DNA of 64,000 nt from Clostridia bacterium (lineage in GTDB: Bacteria; Bacillota; Clostridia; Oscillospirales; CAG-272). A program made the translations under genes and the position numbers. The stretch covers positions 1-64,000 of the forward strand of contig JAFURQ010000007.1 of NCBI GenBank assembly GCA_017471825.1. Reading direction: 5' to 3'. The notes below the pieces were generated by a model. That model saw only the letters and a program-made list of their open reading frames with translations, was not told the DNA's origin and ran no database searches. Positions 23,774-32,994 of the stretch are shown piece by piece; positions within the stretch are counted from its first letter, which is position 1; each line of letters starts with the position of its first letter.

Positions 23774-24678
23774 ATTTAAAAACCACGCTCTGCGGCATAG
23801 AGCTCGACAACCCCGTAATTCCCGCAAGCGGCACCTTTGGCTTCGGCTATGAATTTGCAGAGCTCTACGATATAAACGTCCTCGGCTCCCTCTCGTTCAA
23901 GGGCACAACGCGCGAGGCTCGCTTCGGTAACGCAACGCCGAGAATAGCCGAATGTGCGTCGGGAATGCTCAACGCGGTAGGACTTCAGAACCCGGGCGTC
24001 AGGGCGGTTATCGAGCACGAGCTTCCGAAGCTCCGCTCCTGCTTCCACAAGCCCGTGATGGCTAACGTCTCGGGATTTTCCGAGGAGGAATACGTCGAAA
24101 CGGTCGCAATGCTCGATACTCAGGAGGACATCGGTTGGTTTGAGGTAAACATCTCCTGCCCCAACGTTCACGGCGGCGGAATGAGCTTCGGAACCTCTCC
24201 CGAAATGGCAGGTCAGATCACAAGGGCGGTAAGGCGTGTAACGAAAAAGCCCCTTATAATCAAGCTCTCACCCAACGTAACCGACATTGTGTCCATAGCA
24301 AAGGCGTGCGAGGCAGAGGGCGCGGACGGAATAAGCCTTATCAACACACTGCTCGGTATGAGAATAGACCTTAAAGCAAGAAAGCCTCTTTTGGCTAACA
24401 AAACGGGCGGATTTTCAGGCCCCGCCATCAAGCCCGTCGCGGTAAGAATGGTATATCAGGTCTACGATGCCGTACGCATTCCCATCGTCGGAATGGGCGG
24501 AATCGAAAGTGCCGAGGACGTTATAGAATTTATGCTCGCAGGAGCAACAGCGGTTGAGGTCGGCGCGGCAAATCTTGTAAATCCCTTTGCCTGCCGCGAC
24601 ATAATCGCAGACCTACCCCACGTAATGGAAAAATACAAAATAAATAATCTTAAAGAAATAATCGGAGGTGCTCACTAA
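23767..24678 (+). CDS. pyrD: dihydroorotate dehydrogenase, class 1B catalytic subunit
   Basis: 303 residues, an FMN TIM barrel. It oxidises dihydroorotate to orotate. [16 protein letters not shown] and the catalytic-cysteine stretch around it ([13 protein letters not shown]), KLSPNVTDI, and the C-terminal [20 protein letters not shown] phosphate-binding segment are present. Pairing with pyrK shows the NAD-dependent 1B type. The stop overlaps the pyrF start by one base. Confidence 0.95.
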   Translation: MVDLKTTLCGIELDNPVIPASGTFGFGYEFAELYDINVLGSLSFKGTTREARFGNATPRIAECASGMLNAVGLQNPGVRAVIEHELPKLRSCFHKPVMANVSGFSEEEYVETVAMLDTQEDIGWFEVNISCPNVHGGGMSFGTSPEMAGQITRAVRRVTKKPLIIKLSPNVTDIVSIAKACEAEGADGISLINTLLGMRIDLKARKPLLANKTGGFSGPAIKPVAVRMVYQVYDAVRIPIVGMGGIESAEDVIEFMLAGATAVEVGAANLVNPFACRDIIADLPHVMEKYKINNLKEIIGGAH

Positions 24679-25376
24679 TGGGAAAGGACGTAATTATTGC
24701 TTGTGACTTTGCAAGCGCAGAGGCAACGTTTGCTTTTCTTGACAAATTTGAAGGTAAGAAGCCCTTTGTAAAAATAGGCATGGAGCTCTACTATGCGGAG
24801 GGCCCCTCAATCGTTCGTGAAATAAAGGCGAGAGGACACAAAATATTCCTCGACCTCAAGCTTCACGACATTCCCAACACGGTTAAAAAATCAATGGCTG
24901 TGCTCTCCCGTCTTGACGTTGATATGACAAACCTTCACGCAAGCGGCACGGGCAAAATGATGGAGGCGGCAATCGAGGGACTCACAAGACCCGACGGCAC
25001 CCGTCCCATTCTCATCGCGGTAACACAGCTTACCTCTACCGATGAGGAAACTATGAAGCGCGACCTTCTTATCGACAAGCCCATCGCCGACGTGGTTATG
25101 CACTACGCAAAATGTGCGAAGGCTTCGGGCCTTGACGGCGTTGTTTGCTCTCCCCTCGAGGCAGGTAAGGTGCACGAGGTATGCGGCAAGGATTTCGTTA
25201 CCGTAACCCCCGGCGTAAGATTCGCAGACGGCGACAAGGGCGACCAGAAGCGCGTTATGACACCCGAGGAGGCGAGAAAAATCGGCTCTGATTACATCGT
25301 TGTCGGCAGACCCATCACGGCGGCTGACGATCCCGTTGCGGCATACGAAAGATGCTGCAGAGAATTTATAGGCTAA
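24678..25376 (+). CDS. pyrF: orotidine 5'-phosphate decarboxylase
   Basis: 232 residues. Final step to UMP. Starts with ACDFAS; the catalytic Lys/Asp tetrad is in [18 protein letters not shown] and the C-terminal [10 protein letters not shown] phosphate-binding segment follow. Typical group 1 length. Followed by pyrE after 12 bp. Confidence 0.95.
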   Translation: MGKDVIIACDFASAEATFAFLDKFEGKKPFVKIGMELYYAEGPSIVREIKARGHKIFLDLKLHDIPNTVKKSMAVLSRLDVDMTNLHASGTGKMMEAAIEGLTRPDGTRPILIAVTQLTSTDEETMKRDLLIDKPIADVVMHYAKCAKASGLDGVVCSPLEAGKVHEVCGKDFVTVTPGVRFADGDKGDQKRVMTPEEARKIGSDYIVVGRPITAADDPVAAYERCCREFIG

Positions 25377-25388
25377 GGAGTTCTGAAT

Positions 25389-26042
25389 ATGGAAAGCTAC
25401 AAGAGAGAATTTATTGAATTTTTGCAGAGCGCAGGCGTGCTCAAATTCGGCGACTTTACCGCAAAAAGCGGCAGAAAAATCCCCTACTTCATCAACGCGG
25501 GAGAAATAAAAACCGGCGAGAATATCTCGAAGCTCGGTTACTTCTACGCCAAGGCTTACGTTGATAAGCTCGGCAAAAAGCAGGCGGCGCTTTACGGCCC
25601 CGCATACAAGGGAATCTCCATTGCCGTTTCCGCCTCCATCGCACTCGCAAGCGAAGGACTCAACCTTCCCTTCTTCTTCAACAGAAAAGAGGTAAAGGAT
25701 CACGGCGAGGGCGGCATCTTCGTAGGCTATAAGCCCCAGGCGGGCGAGGAGGTTGTTATCGTCGAGGACGTAATTACCGCAGGCACCGCAATCAGAGAAA
25801 CCATGGACATCATCGGCACCGCTCTTCCCGAGGTTAAGGTTGCCGCAACCTTCGTTATGGTTGACCGCAAGGAAAAGGGCAAGGGCGAAAAGGGCGCCAT
25901 GGTTGAAATCTCGGAGGAGTACGGCTTCCCCGTTTACTCCGTTGTTGACGTCTACGACATCATCGAATACCTCGAGGAAGACCCCGCAAACGAGGAAAAC
26001 GTAGCAAGAATCAAAAAATACCTTGAGGTTTACGGAGCATAA
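25389..26042 (+). CDS. pyrE: orotate phosphoribosyltransferase
   Basis: 217 residues. Joins orotate to PRPP, giving OMP. 'ALYGPAYKGISIAVS' near the middle and the PRPP-binding VVIVEDVITAGTAI loop are visible, with the flexible KEVKDHGEGG catalytic loop before it. Its C-terminus is at 26042, 8 bp before pyrB. Confidence 0.95.
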   Translation: MESYKREFIEFLQSAGVLKFGDFTAKSGRKIPYFINAGEIKTGENISKLGYFYAKAYVDKLGKKQAALYGPAYKGISIAVSASIALASEGLNLPFFFNRKEVKDHGEGGIFVGYKPQAGEEVVIVEDVITAGTAIRETMDIIGTALPEVKVAATFVMVDRKEKGKGEKGAMVEISEEYGFPVYSVVDVYDIIEYLEEDPANEENVARIKKYLEVYGA

Positions 26043-26050
26043 GCTGAATT

Positions 26051-27109
26051 ATGAGAAACCTTATAGATATTCTCGACTTTTCAAAAGAGGAAATCGACTC
26101 GCTCATAGACGTCGCCACCGATATTATAAGCAATCCGGAAAAATATTCCGAGGTCTGCCACGGCAAAATTCTCGGCACACTCTTCTTTGAGCCGTCGACG
26201 AGAACCAGACTGAGCTTCACCTCTGCTATGATGTCGCTCGGCGGCAACGTTCTCGGCTTCTCCAACGTCAGCTCGTCGTCGGTCGCAAAGGGAGAAACCG
26301 TCGCCGACACGGTAAGAATGGCAAGCGCATACAGCGATATTATCGCTATGCGTCACCCGAAGGAGGGCGCCCCCATCGTTGCTTCGCGCGTGTCAAGCGT
26401 TCCGATTATCAACGCGGGCGACGGCGGTCACTTTCACCCCACCCAAACCCTCACCGACCTTATAACAATCAAGCGTAAGCTCGGCAGACTCGATAACCTC
26501 ACCGTCGGAATCTGCGGCGACCTGAAATACGGCAGAACCGTTCATTCTCTCATCGCGGCAATGGCAAGATACGAAGGTATAAAATTCGTCCTCATATCCC
26601 CCGACGAGCTCAAGCTCCCCGATTACGTCAAGGAGGAATTTCTCTCCGATAAATCCTCGTATAAAGAGGTGCACGACCTCGACTCAAATATGTCGGAGCT
26701 CGACATTCTCTATATGACGAGAATACAGGCAGAGCGCTTTGGCTCCGCCGACGAATACGAAAGACTCAAGGACTCGTATATTCTCACAAAAGAAAAGCTG
26801 AAGGACGCGAAACCCACCCTTTCGATAATGCATCCCCTACCCCGTGTAACGGAAATCGACGTAGAGGTTGACGATGACCCACGCGCTCATTACTTCGACC
26901 AGGCGGCAAACGGCCGCTATATCCGAATGGCGCTCATCCTCAAGCTCCTCGCCGAAAGGCAGGCTCCGAGCAAGCGCGCTCGCGGCGAGGAAAATCCCTC
27001 CCTCGTCTGCCGCAACCCCCATTGCATAACGTCAACCGAGCGCGGCATCAAAAAGCTTTTCTCGGGCAATTGCTGCATCTACTGCGACCAAACCGCAGTC
27101 GAAAAATAA
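26051..27109 (+). CDS. pyrB: aspartate carbamoyltransferase with C-terminal PyrI-type zinc module
   Basis: 352 residues. Residues 1-~305 are a standard Pyr[13 protein letters not shown] binds carbamoyl phosphate, HPTQTLTDL and MHPLPRV complete the site. The extra ~45 residues carry C320-x4-C325 and C342-x2-C345 in a CRNPHCI ... CIYC setting, the same spacing pattern as the zinc domain of the regulatory chain PyrI (Cys-x4-Cys ... Cys-x2-Cys). The nucleotide-binding allosteric domain of PyrI is absent. The module may hold catalytic trimers together. Last gene of the pyr operon, ending at a terminator. Confidence 0.93.
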   Translation: MRNLIDILDFSKEEIDSLIDVATDIISNPEKYSEVCHGKILGTLFFEPSTRTRLSFTSAMMSLGGNVLGFSNVSSSSVAKGETVADTVRMASAYSDIIAMRHPKEGAPIVASRVSSVPIINAGDGGHFHPTQTLTDLITIKRKLGRLDNLTVGICGDLKYGRTVHSLIAAMARYEGIKFVLISPDELKLPDYVKEEFLSDKSSYKEVHDLDSNMSELDILYMTRIQAERFGSADEYERLKDSYILTKEKLKDAKPTLSIMHPLPRVTEIDVEVDDDPRAHYFDQAANGRYIRMALILKLLAERQAPSKRARGEENPSLVCRNPHCITSTERGIKKLFSGNCCIYCDQTAVEK

Positions 27110-27110
27110 C

Positions 27111-27143
27111 AAAAAAGAAGCGGATTTTTCCGCTTCTTTTTTT
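27111..27143 (+). terminator. terminator of the pyrimidine operon
   Basis: Stem AAAAAAGAAGCGGA/TCCGCTTCTTTTTT, useful in both directions. Confidence 0.92.
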
Positions 27144-27150
27144 GCGCCCT

Positions 27151-28026
27151 TTATGCCTTTTTTCTTTCTATCTCGTCGCGTATGTGCTTCGCCACCGCCA
27201 CCGAAAAGCTGAGCGCCGCAGGCACAAGCTCGTCGGGCAGGCCGCGGTAGAAGCAGTCCGCCTCCAGCGTCACGTCCCCCGAATATCCAATCCGCGCAAG
27301 CGCGGACGTAAGCGCGCCGAAATTCATATTTCCAAAGTACGGCAGTGTGTGCGTGTCCTCGGTAAAATTGTTGTCGTGAATGTGCAGAGCGGTAAGCCTG
27401 CTTCCGAGCGCAAGCGCCATCTCGTCCGCCGCCTCACCGACAAGCCCCGAGTGCCCGACGTCAAGACAGGCGGTTATGTATTCGTCACCCGCGCCGTCTA
27501 CGTAACGGATAAGCTCCGCCGCATCCGAGCAAACATCCTTCACTATCCTCGACGGGAAGTCCTTGTGCCGTCCCCACATGTTCTCAATGGCTATCCTTAC
27601 ACCCAAAGATTTCGCACGGGGTAGGAGATTTCCGTAAAATTCCATATTCATCTCATATCTGTCGTCTGCCGAAAGTCGCGGACAAATCACCGCTGGGTGA
27701 ACGATAATTGTAGGCGCACCAAGCTCCGCGCTCACTTCAATCGCGCGCACTATCGAGTTGAATATTTCCCTGTTTTTTGCATCGTTTTCCGCACCGATTT
27801 TAAATCTCGAAAAGGGCGCGTGCGTCTGATTAAAGTGAGCGCCGTAGGACTCCGCTATGCGCCGCATCTCCTTGGCAACCAGCGAGCCGCCCTTGCCGAA
27901 AACCGAACGCTCGGCATTGTACATAGAATAATCTATCGCCTCAAATCCCGCCTCGCAATTCATTCGCACCGCCTTCAGCGCGCCAAAGCAGGCCTCAAGC
28001 CTGTCTGTATGGTTTGAAATCTTCAT
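27151..28026 (-). CDS. sugar phosphate isomerase/epimerase-like TIM barrel protein
   Basis: 291 residues of the xylose isomerase-like / AP endonuclease 2 fold. Metal-ligand segments seen are ENMWG (Glu), CLDVGHSGL (Asp, His), LHIHDN and a closing TLEADC (Glu). Family members isomerise or epimerise sugars and polyols with a divalent metal; the substrate is not predictable. Its start overlaps the stop of the upstream XRE-type regulator by four bases (ATGA), so the two are co-translated. Confidence 0.82.
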   Translation of the reverse strand: MKISNHTDRLEACFGALKAVRMNCEAGFEAIDYSMYNAERSVFGKGGSLVAKEMRRIAESYGAHFNQTHAPFSRFKIGAENDAKNREIFNSIVRAIEVSAELGAPTIIVHPAVICPRLSADDRYEMNMEFYGNLLPRAKSLGVRIAIENMWGRHKDFPSRIVKDVCSDAAELIRYVDGAGDEYITACLDVGHSGLVGEAADEMALALGSRLTALHIHDNNFTEDTHTLPYFGNMNFGALTSALARIGYSGDVTLEADCFYRGLPDELVPAALSFSVAVAKHIRDEIERKKA

Positions 28027-28457
28027 TCCGCCCCTCCCTTCTGTGCGCCCCTGTGCGACCTCTTCTTTGCCGCGCTCTTTACCTCGTGCGCACTCTTAAC
28101 GTATAAATTTATCACCGACTCAATGGACTCTCGCAGAGCTGCCCTCAATTCCTTCGGCATCGTCCTCGTCTTTCGGTAAAGCTGTAAAAGCCGTACCTCG
28201 TCCTCGGACAGCTCCGCCCCATCCTTTTTTAGCGGCATATCGAGAATTTCACTAACCCCGATGTTCAGCTCCTCTGCGAGCCTCGGCAGCATTTTCATAT
28301 ACGATGCACTCCTGCCCCTGCGCCAGTTGTTTACCGTCTTGTCGGCAAGCCCCATCGCGCGCTCAAAGGCGGCATCACTTTCAAATTCCGAATCAATAAG
28401 CGCAAGCACGCGCCTGCGAATTCGCTCGGAATCCTCAACCTTGATTTTTTCGTCCAT
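28023..28457 (-). CDS. helix-turn-helix (XRE-like) regulator
   Basis: 144 residues. An N-terminal DNA-binding region with 'DSEFESDAAFERAMGLADKT VNNWRRG'-type helices at ~22-50 is followed by 'LPRLAEELNIGVSEIL'. A C-terminal helical region ends in a very basic tail (KKRSHRGAQK). The operon order (flavin reductase, regulator, isomerase) and four-base overlap with the isomerase suggest it regulates or is regulated with a small metabolic unit. Ligand unknown. Confidence 0.75.
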   Translation of the reverse strand: MDEKIKVEDSERIRRRVLALIDSEFESDAAFERAMGLADKTVNNWRRGRSASYMKMLPRLAEELNIGVSEILDMPLKKDGAELSEDEVRLLQLYRKTRTMPKELRAALRESIESVINLYVKSAHEVKSAAKKRSHRGAQKGGAE

Positions 28458-28463
28458 TTTTAT

Positions 28464-29045
28464 TTATTTCCCTCTCGGTCTTTTCTTCTTTTTTGCCGCG
28501 CTGAAGCCGAAATTACCGAGCTTCTTGCCAAGCGAAAAATACTCTCCGTGCGAATACGCAATAAGATGCGCACGGTCAAGGCATATCTTTCCCCTCTCGT
28601 CAAGAAGGCTCTCGTCGCAGGATACGCTCACAATATCCGCCATAAATACGTTGTGCGTTCCGCTCTCCATCACCTGAAACACCTTGCACTCCAGCGCAAG
28701 CGGCGACTCGGCTATCGTGGGCGCGCTGACGCATTTACTCGGCACCCGTGTCAAATTACACTTCTCAAATTTGTCAACCTTCGCACCCGTGAACACACCG
28801 ACGTAATCGGTTGCCCTCGCGAGCTGCTCGGTTGTGAGGTTTATTACAAACTCACCGCGCTCGGTGAGATATTTGTGTGAATGTCTGCCCGGACGAACCG
28901 ATATATAAGCTCTTGCGGGGTCGGTCGAAAGTATTCCGCACCAGGCCACCGTCAGAACGTTGCTGTCCTCCATATCTCCGACGGTTACCATAACCGCAGG
29001 CACGGGGCCAAGAAGCGTTCCCGCCTTAAAATCAAGTCTTGCCAT
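28464..29045 (-). CDS. flavin reductase-like FMN-binding protein
   Basis: 193 residues from the ATG at 29045, preferred because GGAG lies five bases upstream; a longer reading to 29120 has no ribosome site. The split-barrel FMN fold is recognised from 'GPVPAVMVTVGDMEDSNVLT' near the start, 'AYISVRPGRHSHKYL' and FVINL. A conserved 'HGEYFSLGKKLGNFGFS' follows near the end, then a lysine-rich tail. Members reduce flavins with NAD(P)H or act as small oxidoreductases. First gene of a three-gene unit with the regulator six bases downstream. Confidence 0.85.
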   Translation of the reverse strand: MARLDFKAGTLLGPVPAVMVTVGDMEDSNVLTVAWCGILSTDPARAYISVRPGRHSHKYLTERGEFVINLTTEQLARATDYVGVFTGAKVDKFEKCNLTRVPSKCVSAPTIAESPLALECKVFQVMESGTHNVFMADIVSVSCDESLLDERGKICLDRAHLIAYSHGEYFSLGKKLGNFGFSAAKKKKRPRGK

Positions 29046-29299
29046 ATTAACTCCGTTCCGTCGCCAAAGGCGACAGTATTTTGATAGCTTTGCAACCGAG
29101 AAGCTTAATTCTCGGAGCACAGTATCATTATAGCAGATTTTACGAAAATTGTAAACACTTTTACGAAAATTCGTATTTTACGCCAAATCACCGCATTTTC
29201 ATAAAATAGTGTATTAGTTTTTATACTTTTGTATAGAATTATTCATAATTTGTGTGTAAAATAATAGTTGAATTATTGCAACAGAAAGAAGATGATAGG

Positions 29300-32194
29300 A
29301 TGCTTCAATTAAGAGACATCAAAAAGGACTACGTCACCTCCTCCGAAACGGTGGCGGCGCTGAAGGGTGTAACCCTCTCCTTCAGACAGTGCGAATTTGT
29401 TTCCATTCTCGGCCCCTCGGGCTGCGGCAAAACCACGATGCTCAACATCATAGGCGGCCTCGACCACTACACCTCGGGCGACCTTATCATATCGGGCAAA
29501 AGCACGAAGGAATACCGCGACAGAGATTGGGACGTTTACAGAAACCACAGAATAGGCTTTATATTCCAGAGCTATAACCTCATACCTCACCAGACCGTGC
29601 TCGGCAACGTCGAGCTCGCCCTCACCATATCGGGCATCTCGCGTGAGGAGCGTATCGCTCGCGCAAAGCTCGCCCTCGACCGCGTAGGACTCGCAGGACA
29701 GTATTATAAGCGCCCCAATCAGCTCTCGGGCGGTCAGTGCCAGCGCGTCGCCATAGCGCGCGCCCTCGTAAACGACCCCGAAATTCTCCTTGCCGACGAG
29801 CCCACAGGCGCCCTCGATACCGCAACCTCAAAGCAGATAATGGATCTCATCAGGGAGATCTCCGGCGAGCGCCTCGTAATAATGGTAACCCATAACCCCG
29901 AAATAGCCGAGGAGTATTCCTCGCGTATCATAAGACTCCGCGACGGCGTCGTTATCGAGGACACCAATCCCTTCTCCCCCGAGGAAGAGGAGGCGGAGGT
30001 CGCCGCAATTCTCGCCAAGGAGGCAGAGGAAGAAGCGGCAGAGGAGGCAGAGCAAAAAGCCACCGCCGAGGCAACCGGCAAGAAAATCAAGCAGAAAAAA
30101 CCGAAGAAGGAAAAAGCGAAAATGTCCTTCTTCACCGCCTTTATGCTCTCCGCGAGAAACCTTCTGTCAAAGAAGGGCAGAACCGCTATGGTCGGCTTCG
30201 CCGGCTCCATAGGCATCATCGGCATCGCAATGGTCCTCGCCTTCTCCGCAGGCATCAAGGGCTATATCGCCTCAATGCAGGACGATATGCTCTCAGGCAA
30301 CCCCATCGAAATCGCGGAAACAGGCTTTAACGCAAGCGCCGTTGCCGACCTTATGGAAATGTCAGAGCTCAAGAATATCGACAAGCTCTCCGATAAGGTT
30401 TATATCACCAGCACGGTTGAAAATCTCGCCGAAATGAACGAAAGCCTCGAGCGTCTGTTCAAGGCAAACACCATCTCGCGTGAATACGTCGAGTACGTCA
30501 AGGCAATGCCCAAGGAAGCATACAACGCTATGCTTTTGAGCTACGGCATAAATATGTCCACCAACATATTTACCGATTTCAAATATAACACAGACGCAGA
30601 TTCCGAGCACATCTCGGTAAAGCGGCTCATAGACGTCTATACCTCGGTCCTCAAGGAAACCGAGTACGCGCAGTATTCGTCGTTCATCCCCTACCTCGTT
30701 CCGTCTATGCAGCAGGCTCCGTCCAATAACGACTACATTCTCTCGCAGTACGACCTGCTCGGAGATAGCGAAATCGCAGACGACGCAGGCGAAATAATGC
30801 TCGTCCTGAATCCCGACGACGAAATCTCCGACCTTCTTCTCGCCGCCTTCGGCTATTATACGCAGGAGGAATTTCTCGCCATAGTCGATAAGGCAACGGC
30901 AGAAAACGAGGAGGAATTCAACAGCAAATCGGTCTACCGCGAATATTTCGATTACGACGAGCTCCTTGGCAAAAAATTCGTCTGGTATCCCACCGACACC
31001 GTGTTCACCAAGGCACAGTCGGGCGACCCAACCGCGTTGAACGGCACCTACAAATATAACTCTCAATTCACGGGTGACGCCATAGGCGCAGAGGGCGGCG
31101 TTGAGCTGAAGGTCGTGGGTATCCTCACCCCCAAGGACACCGTTTCCTACGGCTGTCTTTCCGCAGGTATATACTACACCGAGGCACTCACCAATCACAT
31201 TCTTGAGACTAACGCCGAGTCGGAGTACATCGACTACCTTCTCTCCCCCACAGCGCTTACCGAAATAGGCTCGAGAACCTTCCCCATCGTTAACCCCGAC
31301 GACCCCGAAAACCCCACCATTCTCAGCCTCATATTCTCATCTCTTTACACCTACACCTACCGCTATGACGACCCCACCACCCCCGAGGATGAGTCACTGC
31401 TCAACAGCGTTGACAATCCCGACACCCCCAATGTAGACGAATCAAAAATTCCCGTAATCAAAACGGGAATGGGCGTAATCTCCCCCTCGTCCTCAGGTAT
31501 ATCACCCGCGGCTCTTATGGGCTTCGGCGGTGGCTCCTCTAACACCGTTGAGGATAGCAGAGATACACTGATCCGCAACCTCGGCGGCAACAATGTTGCA
31601 AACAATATCCTCATTTACCCCACCTCGTTTGACGAAAAGGACCTCGTCACCGACTACCTTGATAAATGGAGCGACGAAAACGCCGTCATCACCGTAAACG
31701 GAGTGGAAATTCCGCCCGAGCAAAGAGTTCAGGTAACCTACACCGATACCCTCGAGCTCGTTATCTCTATGATAAACACGATGATAGACATCATCTCCTA
31801 CGCCCTCATAGCCTTCACGTCGGTATCGCTCGTCGTTTCCACGGTTATGATAGGCATAATAACCTATGTGTCTGTTGTTGAAAGAATAAAGGAAATCGGC
31901 GTTATCCGCTCTCTCGGCGGACGCAAGAAGGACGTTTCTCACCTCTTCAATGCCGAAACCTTCATTATCGGACTTCTCGCAGGCATATTCGGCGTCGGAG
32001 CAACCTACCTCATCTCCGTCATAGTAAACCTCATTCTGAAGCCGCTCATCGGCTACGCAAGCATCGCGGCGCTTCCCCTCAGCAACGCACTGCTGCTTGT
32101 CCTGCTCAGCGTGCTTCTCACCTGCATCTCGGGACTTATCCCCGCAAGAAGCGCGGCGAACAAGGATCCCGTAGTAGCCCTTCGCACAGAATAA
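29300..32194 (+). CDS. ABC transporter, fused ATPase and MacB/FtsX-type permease
   Basis: 964 residues. Residues 1-~225 are a MacB/LolD-type ATPase: Walker A GPSGCGKT at 38-45, signature LSGGQ at 142-146, Walker B LLADEP at 163-168. An acidic Glu/Ala linker turning Lys-rich (~235-285) leads to a permease with one membrane segment (~305-325), a very large extracellular domain (~330-830) and three C-terminal segments (~845-955) around the FtsX signature VVERIKEIGVIRSLGG. MacB-like systems act as mechanotransmitters or export peptides and drugs. Here the exporter half lacks any adjacent adaptor. The ATG at 29300 is chosen over 29252 because AGAAAGAAG precedes it. Confidence 0.88.
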   Translation: MLQLRDIKKDYVTSSETVAALKGVTLSFRQCEFVSILGPSGCGKTTMLNIIGGLDHYTSGDLIISGKSTKEYRDRDWDVYRNHRIGFIFQSYNLIPHQTVLGNVELALTISGISREERIARAKLALDRVGLAGQYYKRPNQLSGGQCQRVAIARALVNDPEILLADEPTGALDTATSKQIMDLIREISGERLVIMVTHNPEIAEEYSSRIIRLRDGVVIEDTNPFSPEEEEAEVAAILAKEAEEEAAEEAEQKATAEATGKKIKQKKPKKEKAKMSFFTAFMLSARNLLSKKGRTAMVGFAGSIGIIGIAMVLAFSAGIKGYIASMQDDMLSGNPIEIAETGFNASAVADLMEMSELKNIDKLSDKVYITSTVENLAEMNESLERLFKANTISREYVEYVKAMPKEAYNAMLLSYGINMSTNIFTDFKYNTDADSEHISVKRLIDVYTSVLKETEYAQYSSFIPYLVPSMQQAPSNNDYILSQYDLLGDSEIADDAGEIMLVLNPDDEISDLLLAAFGYYTQEEFLAIVDKATAENEEEFNSKSVYREYFDYDELLGKKFVWYPTDTVFTKAQSGDPTALNGTYKYNSQFTGDAIGAEGGVELKVVGILTPKDTVSYGCLSAGIYYTEALTNHILETNAESEYIDYLLSPTALTEIGSRTFPIVNPDDPENPTILSLIFSSLYTYTYRYDDPTTPEDESLLNSVDNPDTPNVDESKIPVIKTGMGVISPSSSGISPAALMGFGGGSSNTVEDSRDTLIRNLGGNNVANNILIYPTSFDEKDLVTDYLDKWSDENAVITVNGVEIPPEQRVQVTYTDTLELVISMINTMIDIISYALIAFTSVSLVVSTVMIGIITYVSVVERIKEIGVIRSLGGRKKDVSHLFNAETFIIGLLAGIFGVGATYLISVIVNLILKPLIGYASIAALPLSNALLLVLLSVLLTCISGLIPARSAANKDPVVALRTE

Positions 32195-32203
32195 TTTTAA
32201 GGC

Positions 32204-32262
32204 AGAGCGATTGGCGTGTTCTCCGTTAAGGATAGCGCGCTAAATCGGTCTGCTTTATTTTA
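32204..32262 (+). terminator. long terminator-like hairpin after the ABC gene
   Basis: GCAGAGCGATT (starting near 32206) pairs with AATCGGTCTGC with one mismatch, around an inner GGCG/CGCGC helix, followed by TTTATTTTATAAA. Confidence 0.65.
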
Positions 32263-32280
32263 TAAATATATTTGAGCAGG

Positions 32281-32309
32281 TTGACAACACTCCCTAAATA
32301 TGATAAAAT
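32281..32309 (+). promoter_or_regulatory. SigmaA promoter of the ThyX-like/nadE/pth/mfd cluster
   Basis: TTGACA at 32281-32286 and TAAAAT at 32304-32309 with a 17-bp spacer. It precedes a run of five closely spaced same-strand genes. Confidence 0.85.
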
Positions 32310-32344
32310 CATTAGTTGAAGAATAAGACTTAATTGGAGGCACT

Positions 32345-32968
32345 ATGCTTAAGGTTGAAAGAATTTCGGTTATGAATATGGAAAATGCCATCAGAGGAGC
32401 GAGAAACCCCCTCAACAGCTGGGCAAGAATGGACAGCTATTACGACGAGGATGGCAATTTCGTCCTCGGTGAAAACGATATATCCCTCGCCACAAGACTT
32501 GCGAAGGCAGGTAGCGACCACAGAAAATATCTCCGTCAAATAATCGTAAGCATGGATATTACCGCTCCGCTCTATTGGTGGAAGGAGTTTGACACCTACA
32601 AGGTCGGAACCGTTGCAAATTCCACCTCAACAATGCATAAAATTCAGGCAAAGGAGTTCACAAGAGCCGATTTCTCCTGTGAAAAGCTTACGGGAAAATC
32701 GCTTGAGGTTATGGACTCGGTCATCTCCTGTCTTGAGGAGGAAAGACTCAAATTTATAGAAACCAAGGATAAGGCAAACTGGATAAATATGATCCAGCTT
32801 CTTCCCTCGTCCTACAATCAGCTCCGCACCGTAACACTCAACTATGAGGTTCTCATAAATATCTATTACGCGCGCAAAACGCATAAGCTCACCGAGTGGC
32901 ACACCCTTTGCGAAGCAATCGAATCGCTTCCCTATGCGGATAAGCTTATACTCGTCAAGGAAAAATAA
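32345..32968 (+). CDS. ThyX-like fold protein without the RHRxxS motif (tentative)
   Basis: 207 residues, cytoplasmic. I recognise this as a protein common in Clostridia but not as a characterised one. The run DITAPLYWWKEFDTYKVGTV followed by ANSTSTMH sits where flavin-dependent thymidylate synthases have RHRxxSxNExSxR. The later 'NQLRTVTLNYEVLINIYYAR' plus 'KLTEWHTLCEAIESLP' resembles the ThyX C-terminal helix region. The catalytic arginines and serine are not conserved, so thymidylate synthesis is doubtful. GGAGG precedes the ATG by six bases. nadE follows after 26 bp. Confidence 0.6.
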   Translation: MLKVERISVMNMENAIRGARNPLNSWARMDSYYDEDGNFVLGENDISLATRLAKAGSDHRKYLRQIIVSMDITAPLYWWKEFDTYKVGTVANSTSTMHKIQAKEFTRADFSCEKLTGKSLEVMDSVISCLEEERLKFIETKDKANWINMIQLLPSSYNQLRTVTLNYEVLINIYYARKTHKLTEWHTLCEAIESLPYADKLILVKEK

Positions 32969-32994
32969 TCTCTGAAAAGCTTTTTGGAGGATTT

